Shown: positions 14,766-24,021 of the stretch, piece after piece
Numbering within the stretch: the first letter of the stretch is position 1
Layout of the letters: each line of letters starts with the position of its first letter
Source of the DNA: Nitrososphaerota archaeon
GTDB lineage: Archaea > Thermoproteota > Nitrososphaeria > Nitrososphaerales > CADDZS01
NCBI GenBank assembly: GCA_021325255.1
Contig: JAJPHP010000036.1
Span: 1-38,830 of the forward strand
Direction of reading: 5' to 3'
Length of the DNA stretch: 38,830 nucleotides
Notes under the pieces: model-generated
What the model saw: the letters and a program-made list of their open reading frames with translations, nothing else
Told to the model about the DNA's origin: nothing
Databases searched by the model: none
Translations under genes and position numbers: made by a program

Positions 14766-16451
14766 TTAGGCAATTAATGGTTCCAAATTCAGTTCGAAGC
14801 CCGAGATTGGAATCTGAAGGCCATGGCGCTCTATCACCGAGGGAGCTATCTCTCCTACAACTCCAATAACCTCTTCATTCTTCTCTGACACAAGAACTAC
14901 CTCAGCGGATCTCCCGCCAAGGTAGTAAGGGCTGCCGTCTCTTTCAGTAATTGGTCGTAGCACCTTGCTGAAACCCCTCGGAAGCGGCACCAGACTGAGA
15001 AAAGCGTCCAGGGCCGAGCGTGCCATAGTATAATTCGCGTCAGAGCTTGCGAGCAGAACCCCGACATGTTGGTCCTCCGAAACTCCGGTGTAGTCTGCCT
15101 CCATCCTAGATCGGTTAAACACAGGCGCGACCTCGAATATTTTCTGAGGATACTCCTGATCTGTCGTGCCTTTAAGCACTGCAAGCAGAGAAGAGGTTAG
15201 ATCACTACGAAGGTACTCGTAACTCTGAGACTTGGGGTTGTCCACCCTCAGTGCTGCGGTCGTTACTCCATACGGAGCGACCTGTTCTGAATTTACGAGG
15301 GAAAGGTTCCAGAGCTCGGTGAGTCCAAGGCCGATGAGGAGCTCAATCATTTTGTCGATGATCTTGAGCTTTGAATTGAATGCTCCAGAGAGTGAAGTCT
15401 CGGTCTTGAGCGGTTCAATTTTCCCTGTTCCATAGCCCAGCGCGACTTCCTCGGCGAGATCGATTGGATGGACGATGTCAGCCCGAAATCTCGGTATCTT
15501 CGCGATTGCATCTCTCCCAAGCGAGAGCCTGCATCTCGCAAGATACTCTGAAGCTTGCTCCATCGAAAATGAATAGCCCAGCGCGTGATTCGTTAGAGCG
15601 AGATCAAAGCGCATCTCACTCGGCGTCATTTCTGGAGTTGTCGTAAGTACTCTTCCAGCCAACTTTACATCGACTGTCAAGACGCGCCCACCGCGGTCCG
15701 ACAGCATAGATGCCATGATAGCAGTGGCAGTGTCCCCAGCTTTCTGATCGGTCGCGGTCACGTCTATGAAGAGTTTGGAGATTCCCTCGCGCAGTCTGGT
15801 ATGCTCACCATTTATTATCGGAGGCATTGAAAGGAGGTGGCCAGCCGAATCCTGCAACAGAGGGAAGACCCCGAGACCCTTGATCAGGCTTCCATACTTG
15901 ATTCCCTGCTCGGTGCGCTCCATCACTGCTTCAATCGACATTGGAGTGCTTGAACCGAGAGGGATGAAGGAAAATTTAGAGTCTCTGGTCGAAAAGTAAC
16001 GTATACGTGGAGTTATCACTTCGGCGTTGTGAATGCCGATGGCGAGCAGGGAGCGCTTCCTTCCGAGGCCATTGTGAAGATCCTCCTGCATCGCGATAAG
16101 CTGCTTGATTAACAGCTCATCGACACTGATTTCGCACGAGATACCAAAAATGTATGGCCTTACTTTGAGTATATCGTCCTCTCTGGGAACATCTATTTCG
16201 AGGGCGCTCTTCGCAAACGTGTACTCGGGCAACCCTGTGCGAACGCCTAGTAACCCCACGAGCGACCTTGCAATTCCCACTTCGCTGGAGTAATCTGGTC
16301 TGTTTGGGCTGTATTCCACGCTGACGGTGTCCCCAGAAGTACTCTCAATGTCTAGACCAAGATATGGAAGTGTTTCGAGAATCTGGGCCTCACTAGCTTG
16401 ATTTAGCGCGTACTCCCTGAGATTGGATAGTGAGAGATCTATTACCGGCAT
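14766..16451 (-). CDS. pheT: Phenylalanyl-tRNA synthetase beta subunit
   Basis: The 561-residue protein is the archaeal-type PheT, the non-catalytic subunit of the alpha2-beta2 synthetase that charges tRNA-Phe. It starts MPVIDLSLSNLREYAL, has EYSPNRPDYSSEVGIARSL, a B3/4-like editing region (about residues 110-200), the B5 domain with HPIDLAEEVALGYG, and a C-terminal class II-like fold ending EVIGVVGEIAPSVIERHGLQIP. Length fits archaeal PheT (540-570), shorter than bacterial PheT because the RNA-binding extensions are missing. The ATG at 16451 is the natural start, 44 bp after pheS in the same orientation. Confidence 0.95.
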   Translation of the reverse strand: MPVIDLSLSNLREYALNQASEAQILETLPYLGLDIESTSGDTVSVEYSPNRPDYSSEVGIARSLVGLLGVRTGLPEYTFAKSALEIDVPREDDILKVRPYIFGISCEISVDELLIKQLIAMQEDLHNGLGRKRSLLAIGIHNAEVITPRIRYFSTRDSKFSFIPLGSSTPMSIEAVMERTEQGIKYGSLIKGLGVFPLLQDSAGHLLSMPPIINGEHTRLREGISKLFIDVTATDQKAGDTATAIMASMLSDRGGRVLTVDVKLAGRVLTTTPEMTPSEMRFDLALTNHALGYSFSMEQASEYLARCRLSLGRDAIAKIPRFRADIVHPIDLAEEVALGYGTGKIEPLKTETSLSGAFNSKLKIIDKMIELLIGLGLTELWNLSLVNSEQVAPYGVTTAALRVDNPKSQSYEYLRSDLTSSLLAVLKGTTDQEYPQKIFEVAPVFNRSRMEADYTGVSEDQHVGVLLASSDANYTMARSALDAFLSLVPLPRGFSKVLRPITERDGSPYYLGGRSAEVVLVSEKNEEVIGVVGEIAPSVIERHGLQIPISGFELNLEPLIA

Positions 16452-16495
16452 CCTATGTAATTCTCAGAACCTCTCTTTGCATTAGTTTGACCACC

Positions 16496-18115
16496 CTAAC
16501 CTATCTTCAGTTGACGCAGCCAACCAAGATTGGCTCCGAACAACTCCCTTACGTCTGTGACTCCGTATCGCATCATCACGAGTCTGTCCATTCCCAGACC
16601 CCAGGCAAGGACAGGGTAATTGACACCTAGGGGCAGGGTAACCTCAGGGCGAAAGATGCCCATCCCGCCGAGCTCCATCCATTTCCTTGTCGGCTCGTAA
16701 TACACCATTGTCTGAAGTGAGGGTTCGGTGTAGGGGAAGAACGTCGGCCAAAACTTGATCTTGTGAAATCCGAGCTTTGAGTAGAATTGCGTGATGATGT
16801 AGATGAGGTTCCTCAAGTTTAGGTCTTTCCCAACCATCACGCCCTCTATCTGCGAGAATTCTGGGTTGTTCTTGTAAGTTGGTTTCTCGTTTCTGTAGAC
16901 CTTTCCCACGGTGAATACCCGAGCTTCCTCGGGTTTGTACCTTGCAAGATACGATATGGTGACCGCGGTAGTGTGCGTCCTCAGCACGACTCTTCGAGAC
17001 TCTTCCTCGCTCCAAGCATACTGCCAGCCACGGGAACCTGTATTTCCGCCAGTTTCATGCGCATCCTTGATGGCGATTGCATCTTGAGCAAATCGAGAGG
17101 TGTCTGCTCGCAGTCCGCCGATGTAGAATGTGTCCTGCATTTCGCGAGCTGAGTGGCGCTGTGGAATGAACAGTGCGTCAAAGTTCCATAGAGTGCTGTG
17201 AACAATCGGCCCCAGAATCTCCTCAAACCCGAGCGATACGAAAGCTTCCCTCACCTCGTCCATGAATGTTCGCATCGGATGCTTTCGGCCTGCATAGACT
17301 GGTGGGGCAGGTGAAGTGACGTCGATGGGACGAATGTTTCTTGTTTTCCACGAGCGAGTACGTAGAACTTCTGAAGTGATTGCGTCTATCTCTTGTGCCT
17401 GTTTCTGGCCTCTCTGTTCCCTTTGGGCCAAAGAAAGCGAAGACGAGATAGACTTCCCTTTCTCTGAAAGTACGACCTCGACAGATTTCTCGTGCTCTGA
17501 GACAATCAGACCCTTGACCCGCTTGCCCAGGATGCTGATTATGCCGATCTCATCTTTTGTCAAGTTTCCGGATGCAACTCGCCCTAATTTTCCGAGTTTC
17601 TCGAGTATGAGCTCTTCGTGCTCCTTCTCTCTGGCAGAAGGGAGAAGTACGATCAGTCTCTTAGTTTTCGCCTTAATGTCATGAGTTTTTTTACTCTCCG
17701 CATGTTCTTCGACGGCAATCCAACGATTCTTCTTTGCATTTCCAAGGGCGATAGAAAACTCACCGCCAAGCTGCTTTACGACTGAGGAAAACTCCGCGCT
17801 CCCACCATGTTTCTCAAGGTAGTTTACGATCTTTCTTTCTGGGAGTCCTGACTCTAACGCTGCCAAACCCTCAGGCCCAAGTGAGTAGTACAGTGCTTCC
17901 TTTTCCCTGACCAAGATGAGCCCCTTTTCTCGTAGCCATTCCACCGCACGTCTCACCTGATCCAGAGCCAATCCTGATCGTTTAGAGACTTCTTGAATCT
18001 CGACCCACTGCTCAGTGCCACTGATTTCTCCGAGCGAAAGGAGGAAAGTTCTCTCTATCGGGTGGAGTGGTGGAACAGGTGTGGCCGTCTCCGAACGTAC
18101 ATCGTCCGGGGTCAT
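16496..18115 (-). CDS. pheS: Phenylalanyl-tRNA synthetase alpha subunit
   Basis: The 539-residue PheS contains the class II catalytic domain. The N-terminal 200 residues are winged-helix-like, as in archaeal and eukaryotic PheS. The catalytic part begins near TSPAPPVYAGRKHPMRTFMDEVR and contains FDALFIPQRHSAREMQDTFY, RTHTTAVTISYLARY, NPEFSQIEGVMVG and motif 3 LAWGLGMDRLVMMRYGVTDVRELFG. Its ATG overlaps the trpS stop by 4 bp, so the two are translationally coupled, and pheT follows. Grouping TrpS with both PheRS subunits gives an aromatic aminoacyl-tRNA synthetase operon. Confidence 0.96.
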   Translation of the reverse strand: MTPDDVRSETATPVPPLHPIERTFLLSLGEISGTEQWVEIQEVSKRSGLALDQVRRAVEWLREKGLILVREKEALYYSLGPEGLAALESGLPERKIVNYLEKHGGSAEFSSVVKQLGGEFSIALGNAKKNRWIAVEEHAESKKTHDIKAKTKRLIVLLPSAREKEHEELILEKLGKLGRVASGNLTKDEIGIISILGKRVKGLIVSEHEKSVEVVLSEKGKSISSSLSLAQREQRGQKQAQEIDAITSEVLRTRSWKTRNIRPIDVTSPAPPVYAGRKHPMRTFMDEVREAFVSLGFEEILGPIVHSTLWNFDALFIPQRHSAREMQDTFYIGGLRADTSRFAQDAIAIKDAHETGGNTGSRGWQYAWSEEESRRVVLRTHTTAVTISYLARYKPEEARVFTVGKVYRNEKPTYKNNPEFSQIEGVMVGKDLNLRNLIYIITQFYSKLGFHKIKFWPTFFPYTEPSLQTMVYYEPTRKWMELGGMGIFRPEVTLPLGVNYPVLAWGLGMDRLVMMRYGVTDVRELFGANLGWLRQLKIG

Positions 18116-19374
18116 TGAGCTTCAGACCTCCACTCCTGTCGCTGCTTCTCTTTATGCGGTTCTTCCACCATTTTCTTCCTTAGGTTCCCAGAGATGTCCT
18201 CGACGATGAACTCGTCAATGATTTCCTTTGCCCGTTCCCGTTTCTTCTGATGCTCGGTGATGAACTTCTTTGCTCTTGATGCCAAGAGCATCTTACAATC
18301 TCCGCAAAGTAACCTTCCGCTCGTGCAGTCCTCGTATATCCTTGAAACTTCCGAGTCGTTCTGCTCAAAGAGGAAGTAGTAGTAATGATAGACGGGGCAT
18401 ATGTCTGCTTGGCCTCCGAGGCGTCTTTGCTCCTCAACTGTTGCCCGCCCTCCCGTAAACGAGGACATTACCTTCTTTTCCACTACCTTTTCTGAATCCG
18501 TCGTAAAGATCGCCGTCTCGGGCTGACTCGAGCTCATCTTGCCCCCTTGCCCTAAGCCCGGAAGGAATTTGGCGTGCATCTGAGCGGGCTTGTAGAACCC
18601 CAGCTTCGGAGCGACCTCACGGGCGATTCCCCTCCAGTAGGGATCCTGATCTATGGCGGCCGGAATAAGACATGGAATGTTGTGCCCCTTAAGCACTGAA
18701 GGCAGGAAGCACACAGACGCCTGGAGCGCAGGAAAGAAGACCATCCCGATGTCAGTAGAGTTCTCGAATCCAAAGACTGATTTTGCAGTGCTGAACGTGG
18801 TGTGCTTTGCGACTTTGGCCGCGATCGAATAGAGGGTCTTTATGTAACCGGTATCGGTAAAGATGAATGTCTTGCTCGGATCAAAGCCCACGGCTATGAG
18901 ATCAAGCATGTTTTCATAAGCAAACTTTTGGGTCTGCTCCAGACTGAGTTTCTCTGATGTGTAGTACTTTTCATCGTCAGTCATCTCGAAGTAGAGTTCT
19001 GCCCCGAATTTGTCCTGAAGGTACTTTGTAAAGATCCAAGGGAGCAGGTGCCCTAGGTGTACGTTGCCGGAAGGCCCCCTGCCTGTATAGAGGAAGAACT
19101 TTTCTCCAGCTTCATACCTTTCAAGTATCCAGTCGAGGTCCCTGTGCGAGTAGAATATTCGTCTGCGGAGGAAGAAGTGCACCTCCCCCGTGAGTCTTTG
19201 AAACTTTTCGAGTATCTTCGCGCTAATTCTTGACGTGCCGAAGAGATCCACTAGTTTGTCGTAATCGACTTCCCCTGTTACCTTCCAGGGAGTCACACTG
19301 AACTCTCCTTCTGAATGCTCTGCGCTGTCAGAAGATGCCTCGGAAGTGGGCTTTGATTCACTGTCGCTGGCCAC
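18112..19374 (-). CDS. trpS: Tryptophanyl-tRNA synthetase
   Basis: This class I synthetase of the archaeal/eukaryotic type has the HIGH-like motif GPSGNVHLGHLLPW, CLIPAAIDQDPYWR, and the KMSSS loop (GGKMSSSQPETAIF). The frame is open to a TTG at 19530, but the first 52 residues resemble nothing in the family, and a GTG at 19374 is preceded at good spacing by GGAG (minus strand GAGAGGAGATTTGTTGTG). I chose GTG 19374, giving 420 residues with a short acidic Ser-rich lead before FSVTPWKVTGEVDYDKL. That leaves about 180 nt of possible leader, because a TATA-like sequence lies near 19580. It is the first gene of the trpS-pheS-pheT operon. Confidence 0.93.
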   Translation of the reverse strand: MASDSESKPTSEASSDSAEHSEGEFSVTPWKVTGEVDYDKLVDLFGTSRISAKILEKFQRLTGEVHFFLRRRIFYSHRDLDWILERYEAGEKFFLYTGRGPSGNVHLGHLLPWIFTKYLQDKFGAELYFEMTDDEKYYTSEKLSLEQTQKFAYENMLDLIAVGFDPSKTFIFTDTGYIKTLYSIAAKVAKHTTFSTAKSVFGFENSTDIGMVFFPALQASVCFLPSVLKGHNIPCLIPAAIDQDPYWRGIAREVAPKLGFYKPAQMHAKFLPGLGQGGKMSSSQPETAIFTTDSEKVVEKKVMSSFTGGRATVEEQRRLGGQADICPVYHYYYFLFEQNDSEVSRIYEDCTSGRLLCGDCKMLLASRAKKFITEHQKKRERAKEIIDEFIVEDISGNLRKKMVEEPHKEKQRQEWRSEAQ

Positions 19375-19577
19375 AACAAATCTCCTCTCTCGCAAGTTTG
19401 CATTTTTGCAGCTGTGGAGAGCGTTCAAAAAACGCGCCATAGGAAAGCGAAAGATTCTTGCTGTGGCTGCAACTGCGTGTTCGACTTTTGAGTTCAGAGT
19501 ATTGGTGAGAGCTAGAAAAACTTTCCCCAAGGCGAGGTAGCTTACCTTGTTACTGCTTCGTGGGCTGGCAAAGAGGA

Positions 19578-19592
19578 ATTCTAATTATTAGG
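19578..19592. promoter_or_regulatory. A/T-rich candidate promoter between trpS and asnB
   Basis: TTCTAATTATTAG is the only A/T-rich block between the divergent trpS and asnB genes and is nearly symmetric, so it may provide the TATA box for either or both. For asnB it would give a leader of about 40 nt. The assignment is tentative. Confidence 0.3.
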
Positions 19593-19653
19593 TGCGAGCT
19601 AGCTTTACCGCATTCTCTTTAGGATCGAAAGTCGGAAAGAGGAAAGAGTCGCA

Positions 19654-21507
19654 TTGTGTGGAATTGGGGGTTGCCTTGGGGCCTGCGCAAACTCCTCTCT
19701 CATGAAGGAAATGTCTGCGCTGATCAAGCACAGGGGACCTGATGACTACGGAGAATTCGTTGACTCCGGTATTGGAATTTTCTCAAACAGGCTCAGCATT
19801 ATAGATCTCGAGGGCGGTCACCAACCGATCTTCAATGAGAAAGGAGACGTCGCGATTGTCTTCAACGGAGAAATCTACAACTTTCCCGAGTTGAAACAAA
19901 ATCTCGAGGCCAAGGGGCACAAATTCAAGACAAGGAGCGACACGGAAGTAATCCTTCACGGGTTCGAGGAGTACGGCAAGAACATCTTCGCAATGCTCGA
20001 TGGGATGTTTGCGATTGCGCTTTGGGACGTTAGTGCTCGCAGACTTGTCCTGGCTCGAGACAGGGTGGGAATAAAGCCGCTGTACTACGCAACTGCAAGC
20101 AATGGAGATCTCGTCTTTTGCAGCGAGGTTAAGGGAATTCTTGCGCACCCCGAAATCTCGGCACGGGTAAACAGTCGTGCTCTCTACGATTTGATGGCTC
20201 TTTACTACATCCCTTTTGGACTGACACTCTTCGAAGGGATCTTCAGGCTACCACAAGGACATTACTACGATTCAAAGAGTGGAAGCGTAACTAGCTTCTG
20301 GTCACCTCCTGAGATCAAGAAGAACTTTGCCCCAACTGTCGAGTCCGTGCGGAGCGCTCTGGAACGATCTATTAAGCGCCAACTCATCTCTGACGTCGAG
20401 GTAGGCTCGTTCCTCTCCGGCGGATTAGATACATCTACTATCGTGGCTTTTGCCTCAAAGTACTATTCCGGAAAACTCAAAACTTTTTGCATGGGATTCG
20501 GGCACGCAGATGACGAGATCCAGGATGCGCGAAAGGTCGCCGAGTTCTTCGGAACGGATCACCACGACCTAATAATCTCGGACAGGAGTTCGCTCGAGCT
20601 CTATCCACGAATGGTCTGGCACTCCGAGGAACCGAGGTTCAACACGTACAGCTGGTTTGTCAACGAGTATGCGAGCAAATTTGTAAAGGTCTGCCTAAGC
20701 GGTCTAGGCGGGGATGAAATCTTCTTTGGCTATCCAACTACCTCCAGATTCACCGCGTTCCAGCGAATGCAATCGATCATGAAGATTCCGGGCACATCAT
20801 ACCTCAGTGCGCTTACTTCGGGAAAGAGAAAGGTGCTCCTATCCGTTGCTGGAAACAGAGCCGCCGCATACCTCACGGTGATCTCTCCAGTCTACGGACA
20901 GGGCGAAGTAAGGAAGATCTTTGCAATGCCCGCGGAGCCTGATGAAAGGGCCCTCGAAGACAGGATGGAAACTAGCTATTTTTCAAACTCCAAGACAGAA
21001 AATTTCATCCAGCAGACTGTCAGGGCCGAATTTGGCACGAAACTTGCAGACCACTTTTTGCTCATTGATGATGCGATGTCGATGGCACACTCTCTTGAAA
21101 ACAGGGTTCCGCTTCTAGACAACGAGCTCATTGATCTGATGCTTCCGGTTCCGTACAAATACAACTACAATGGGAGCGAGGGGAAGTTGCTACTGAGAAA
21201 AGCCATGGCCGGGATTCTTCCACAGCAGTGCTTTTCCAAACCAAAGCAAGGGTTCAGTCTGGACATACTCAGGTGGTGGAAGGGAGAGCTGCGTGAAACA
21301 ATCAGCAATACGATTGACAGATCGGAGGCTGTTCGAAAGTACTTTAACGTCGAGGTCCTAAGATCTCTCGAACCGCGAGCGGCCGAGTCTTACGGGTTAG
21401 CATCTTTGCTATGGCACGTCTTCGCCTTCGATATATGGCATGAACTTTTCATAGAAAATGGTCCAGAAAACTTAAGGGCACACGGTCCGAAATCTGTTCC
21501 GCTGTGA
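19654..21507 (+). CDS. asnB: Asparagine synthetase, glutamine-hydrolysing
   Basis: The 617-residue AsnB makes asparagine (or a related amide) from aspartate, glutamine and ATP. The N-terminal class II glutamine amidotransferase domain starts MCGIGGC, so Cys2 is the nucleophile; IKHRGPDDYG, NGEIYNFPEL and RSDTEVILHGFEEYG follow. The C-terminal synthetase domain has the ATP-pyrophosphatase loop SGGLDTS (255-261) and LSGLGGDEIFFGYP. The start is TTG 19654, fixed by the need for Cys at position 2, with GGAAAGAG as ribosome binding site. It is divergent from trpS and stops 10 bp from a convergent membrane-protein gene. Some family members modify other carboxylates, but nothing here suggests that. 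Confidence 0.93.
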   Translation: MCGIGGCLGACANSSLMKEMSALIKHRGPDDYGEFVDSGIGIFSNRLSIIDLEGGHQPIFNEKGDVAIVFNGEIYNFPELKQNLEAKGHKFKTRSDTEVILHGFEEYGKNIFAMLDGMFAIALWDVSARRLVLARDRVGIKPLYYATASNGDLVFCSEVKGILAHPEISARVNSRALYDLMALYYIPFGLTLFEGIFRLPQGHYYDSKSGSVTSFWSPPEIKKNFAPTVESVRSALERSIKRQLISDVEVGSFLSGGLDTSTIVAFASKYYSGKLKTFCMGFGHADDEIQDARKVAEFFGTDHHDLIISDRSSLELYPRMVWHSEEPRFNTYSWFVNEYASKFVKVCLSGLGGDEIFFGYPTTSRFTAFQRMQSIMKIPGTSYLSALTSGKRKVLLSVAGNRAAAYLTVISPVYGQGEVRKIFAMPAEPDERALEDRMETSYFSNSKTENFIQQTVRAEFGTKLADHFLLIDDAMSMAHSLENRVPLLDNELIDLMLPVPYKYNYNGSEGKLLLRKAMAGILPQQCFSKPKQGFSLDILRWWKGELRETISNTIDRSEAVRKYFNVEVLRSLEPRAAESYGLASLLWHVFAFDIWHELFIENGPENLRAHGPKSVPL

Positions 21508-21517
21508 TAACCTGAAA

Positions 21518-22027
21518 TCAGAACTTCGTAAGGGCGAAGTACCAGAGCAGTCCAACCGCAATGATGACGATTACATACCAAGCTGGTATAAAGTAGCCGA
21601 GGATTGGGATCGCCCCGATCGGCCAGTTGGTCCAATCCGTCGAAGTGTGTGGCGAACCGCTGAAAACAAAAGTGAACTCATCTTCTAACATCAACCAAAG
21701 GAGGAAATTCCCAAATGCGAAGAACATGAACTTGTAAAATCCCGTAGGCGTGTAAACCATCGATCCAAAGAATCCCACCCCGAACACCATGGCAAGAACC
21801 AGAACTGCGAGAACAACGTGATATGTTGTGTAGTGGCCGAACAACCAAGTATTGTCGAGAATCGGATTAATCGACGTATACAGAAGCACTTCAATCCAAG
21901 CGTACGAAATCGCTTCGATAACTGTGATTATTGCAAGGCCGACCAGGAGTCTGAAGTCTCTGCTCGCAGAGACCTCTTTGATCGACACTCTAAATTTGGT
22001 CATCCTGCTCAAAGCACGCATCCTCAC
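21518..22027 (-). CDS. Membrane protein of unknown function, four hydrophobic segments
   Basis: The 169-residue product has hydrophobic segments at about 27-50, 68-92, 98-115 and 136-165, the last two around an acidic loop (LEDEFTF) followed by a Trp/Pro-rich stretch. Two His residues (H65, H70) flank the second segment. I do not recognise the family. The start is uncertain: GTG 22027 gives a basic lead, and an ATG at residue 9 (MTKFRVSIKEV) is equally plausible. It is divergent from the cupredoxin gene across 121 bp, and these two with the Mo-enzyme gene may form a redox-related neighbourhood; this is inference from position only. Confidence 0.65.
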   Translation of the reverse strand: MRMRALSRMTKFRVSIKEVSASRDFRLLVGLAIITVIEAISYAWIEVLLYTSINPILDNTWLFGHYTTYHVVLAVLVLAMVFGVGFFGSMVYTPTGFYKFMFFAFGNFLLWLMLEDEFTFVFSGSPHTSTDWTNWPIGAIPILGYFIPAWYVIVIIAVGLLWYFALTKF

Positions 22028-22148
22028 TTTGTGGGGTTTCCCCTCCTCATCTTACCAGCCGGGTTTGAAAAGTGAAAGTTCACCGATATTATAGAAGAAT
22101 GATTCAGAAGTTGAAAAATTTGGGTTCGGCCTGAGGGATAATCCGTAT

Positions 22149-22898
22149 GTGTGGACAGACTTGCGGAGTTATTCTGCGCTTCTTGCGACGGCGCTATTGC
22201 TTTCCATAATAGTAGTGGCGACCATTGTCACGGCGCTCATCTTCCAACCAAACGTACACACTCAGACCACGGCACCGACAGTGACGGCGAGCGTGACCTC
22301 CGCGACGAACAGTTCCACCAGCCTATTGGTGACATTACATTTCCCCAACGGAACAAGATTCACGGGTGGCACTCTCACAGCTGGTACAGCATCTAGTCAA
22401 ACGGTAAACGGCAGTTATTACTTTCCTGCTCTCCTTCCTGGAAACTACTCCATTGCCTTCTCGGCAACTCCACCTGGATACCGAGTATACCTCCCTTCGA
22501 CGAGTGTAAGAGTACAGACTGGAATAAATCACGCCAACCTGACTATATACTCGCTTGTCATCTTCGTGCTTATTGAAACGAGCGCCCTCGAGTACAACAA
22601 TACCTCACCCGGTCCAACGATTTCGGCTCAGAACAACACGGCTGTTCGGCTCGTGATTAGGAATAACACCACTCTGATCCACAATGTCGCCATTGTAGAA
22701 ACCATAGCAAATTCAAGCGCCGCGAACATTTTGTTCGCTTCCCTTTCGAACACTTTGAATGCCGGTGGAACTACAAACGACACTTTCATCGTGAACAGGG
22801 TTGGCCTTTTCTTCTACGAGTGCCTCATCGGAAGCCATGCCCGCGACGGCGAGTACGGCACATTCATAGTAACAAGGGACGAGCCAGCAGCTTCGTAG
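22149..22898 (+). CDS. Membrane-anchored cupredoxin-domain protein
   Basis: The 249-residue protein has one N-terminal membrane segment (about 8-32), so the rest is probably outside the cell. A Thr/Ser-rich linker (38-58) leads to a carboxypeptidase-regulatory-like beta domain (58-135; FPNGTRFTGGTLTAG, FPALLPGNYSIAFSA) and then a cupredoxin domain (135-245) with H178, C225 and H230 at the copper-ligand spacing (C-x4-H). The axial position five residues after H230 is E235 where plastocyanins have Met. Many NxS/T sequons suggest heavy glycosylation. The start is GTG 22149. It may carry electrons or hold copper at the cell surface; the Glu leaves the type-1 assignment open. Confidence 0.78.
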   Translation: MWTDLRSYSALLATALLLSIIVVATIVTALIFQPNVHTQTTAPTVTASVTSATNSSTSLLVTLHFPNGTRFTGGTLTAGTASSQTVNGSYYFPALLPGNYSIAFSATPPGYRVYLPSTSVRVQTGINHANLTIYSLVIFVLIETSALEYNNTSPGPTISAQNNTAVRLVIRNNTTLIHNVAIVETIANSSAANILFASLSNTLNAGGTTNDTFIVNRVGLFFYECLIGSHARDGEYGTFIVTRDEPAAS

Positions 22899-22942
22899 CG
22901 AATATGAAGGGAGGGAGCGAGAACCGGCAACACCTGGAAAAG

Positions 22943-23707
22943 TCATTTACTGGTTGATGCTGAGCCGCCGTCATTATTGGGGCTGCTCTTCGCAGTATTC
23001 TTTCTGCGTGCGTAGGCTCTCAACCTATTCTTCAGAATGTCGGCGTAACTCAAACCAGCATACCTTTCTTCATTCCACGGATCCGCTGTATTCGAGTATC
23101 CCCTTATCTCCCAGAAACCTGGCTCGTCCTTTTCAACCAACTTTATTCCTCGCAGCCACTTTGCAGATTTGTAAAAATACCTTTTCGGAACGAGCATTCG
23201 CACAGGGCCACCGTGCACGTTTTCAAGGTCCCTTCCCTCCGCTCTAAATGCTAACAGGACATCGTCATCGAGGAGAACCTCCATCGGAAGGCTTGTAGTA
23301 AAACCCTGCTCGCATTCAAAGACAGCATAATGGGCCCTTTCCGTGGGCTTTACCACCTCCATGAGGTCTTTGAAACGCACCCCCTCCCACTGCATGTTCA
23401 GCTTGCTCCAAGTCGTGACGCAATGGATATCATTTGTCTGAACAGTTCGAACCAATTGCAAGAGATCGTCGTAAGTTAGATTGATGGGGCGTTCTACCTC
23501 GCCATAAACTCGCAGATCCCAAGTCGCTTTAGTCACCTCAGGAACTGTTCCTGCGTGGAGAATTGGCCAACCGTTCGATACGACCTGACCCGGCGGCACT
23601 CTTTTGGTTCGTCTAGCGTCGTGAGAAGGCGATAATTCCTCGTTCATGTCAATGAAAAGCAGGGGATCTCTGATGAAGATATCGTGGCAGGCGCGCACTT
23701 CTTCCAA
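22943..23707 (-). CDS. Sulfite-oxidase-like molybdopterin oxidoreductase (YuiH-like)
   Basis: The 254-residue product has only the molybdopterin-binding sulfite oxidase fold: RVPPGQ, WDLRVYGEVERPINLTYDDLL, then TNDIHCVTTWSKL with C96, the likely molybdenum ligand, GGPVRMLVPKRYFYKSAKWLRGIKL, and GFWEIRGYSNTADPWNEERY. It lacks the heme and dimerisation domains of true sulfite oxidases. No twin-arginine signal is visible, so it is probably cytoplasmic. The substrate of this subgroup is unknown. The TTG at 23707 may be too far upstream; an ATG at residue 21 is an alternative. It converges on the cupredoxin gene with a 44-bp gap. Confidence 0.88.
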   Translation of the reverse strand: MEEVRACHDIFIRDPLLFIDMNEELSPSHDARRTKRVPPGQVVSNGWPILHAGTVPEVTKATWDLRVYGEVERPINLTYDDLLQLVRTVQTNDIHCVTTWSKLNMQWEGVRFKDLMEVVKPTERAHYAVFECEQGFTTSLPMEVLLDDDVLLAFRAEGRDLENVHGGPVRMLVPKRYFYKSAKWLRGIKLVEKDEPGFWEIRGYSNTADPWNEERYAGLSYADILKNRLRAYARRKNTAKSSPNNDGGSASTSK

Positions 23708-24021
23708 GCGCGAGTATGACCTAACCTCGTATGTGAATTACATTCGTTGGGAGTCCTTTCTTGCGTCTGCTACTTTTTTTCTTCTCGTCTAGCTCCCTTT
23801 CTTCCCTTCTTCCCTCCTCTTAATGCTTGAGCGGGCGCCCTGAGACTATTAAACTCTGTTCAAAATCTAGTACTAATCATTCTTGAAGCCAGGAGCTAGC
23901 ACGCTAACTACCTTCCAATCTCAAGCGCCATTGGCGTAAAGTATTCCTTTTGTATCAGCTCGAACTGACGGCTCGAATCGGAGTAGGTCGGGATACACAA
24001 TAGTTGCCACTCTTTGAAATA
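23708..24021. other. Intergenic region with a long pyrimidine tract
   Basis: There is no gene here that I can support. A pyrimidine-rich plus-strand tract runs from about 23757 to 23822 (purine-rich on the minus strand), upstream of the Mo-enzyme gene. It must hold promoters for that gene and for the small gene at 24022, but no strong TATA box stands out. Confidence 0.4.
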
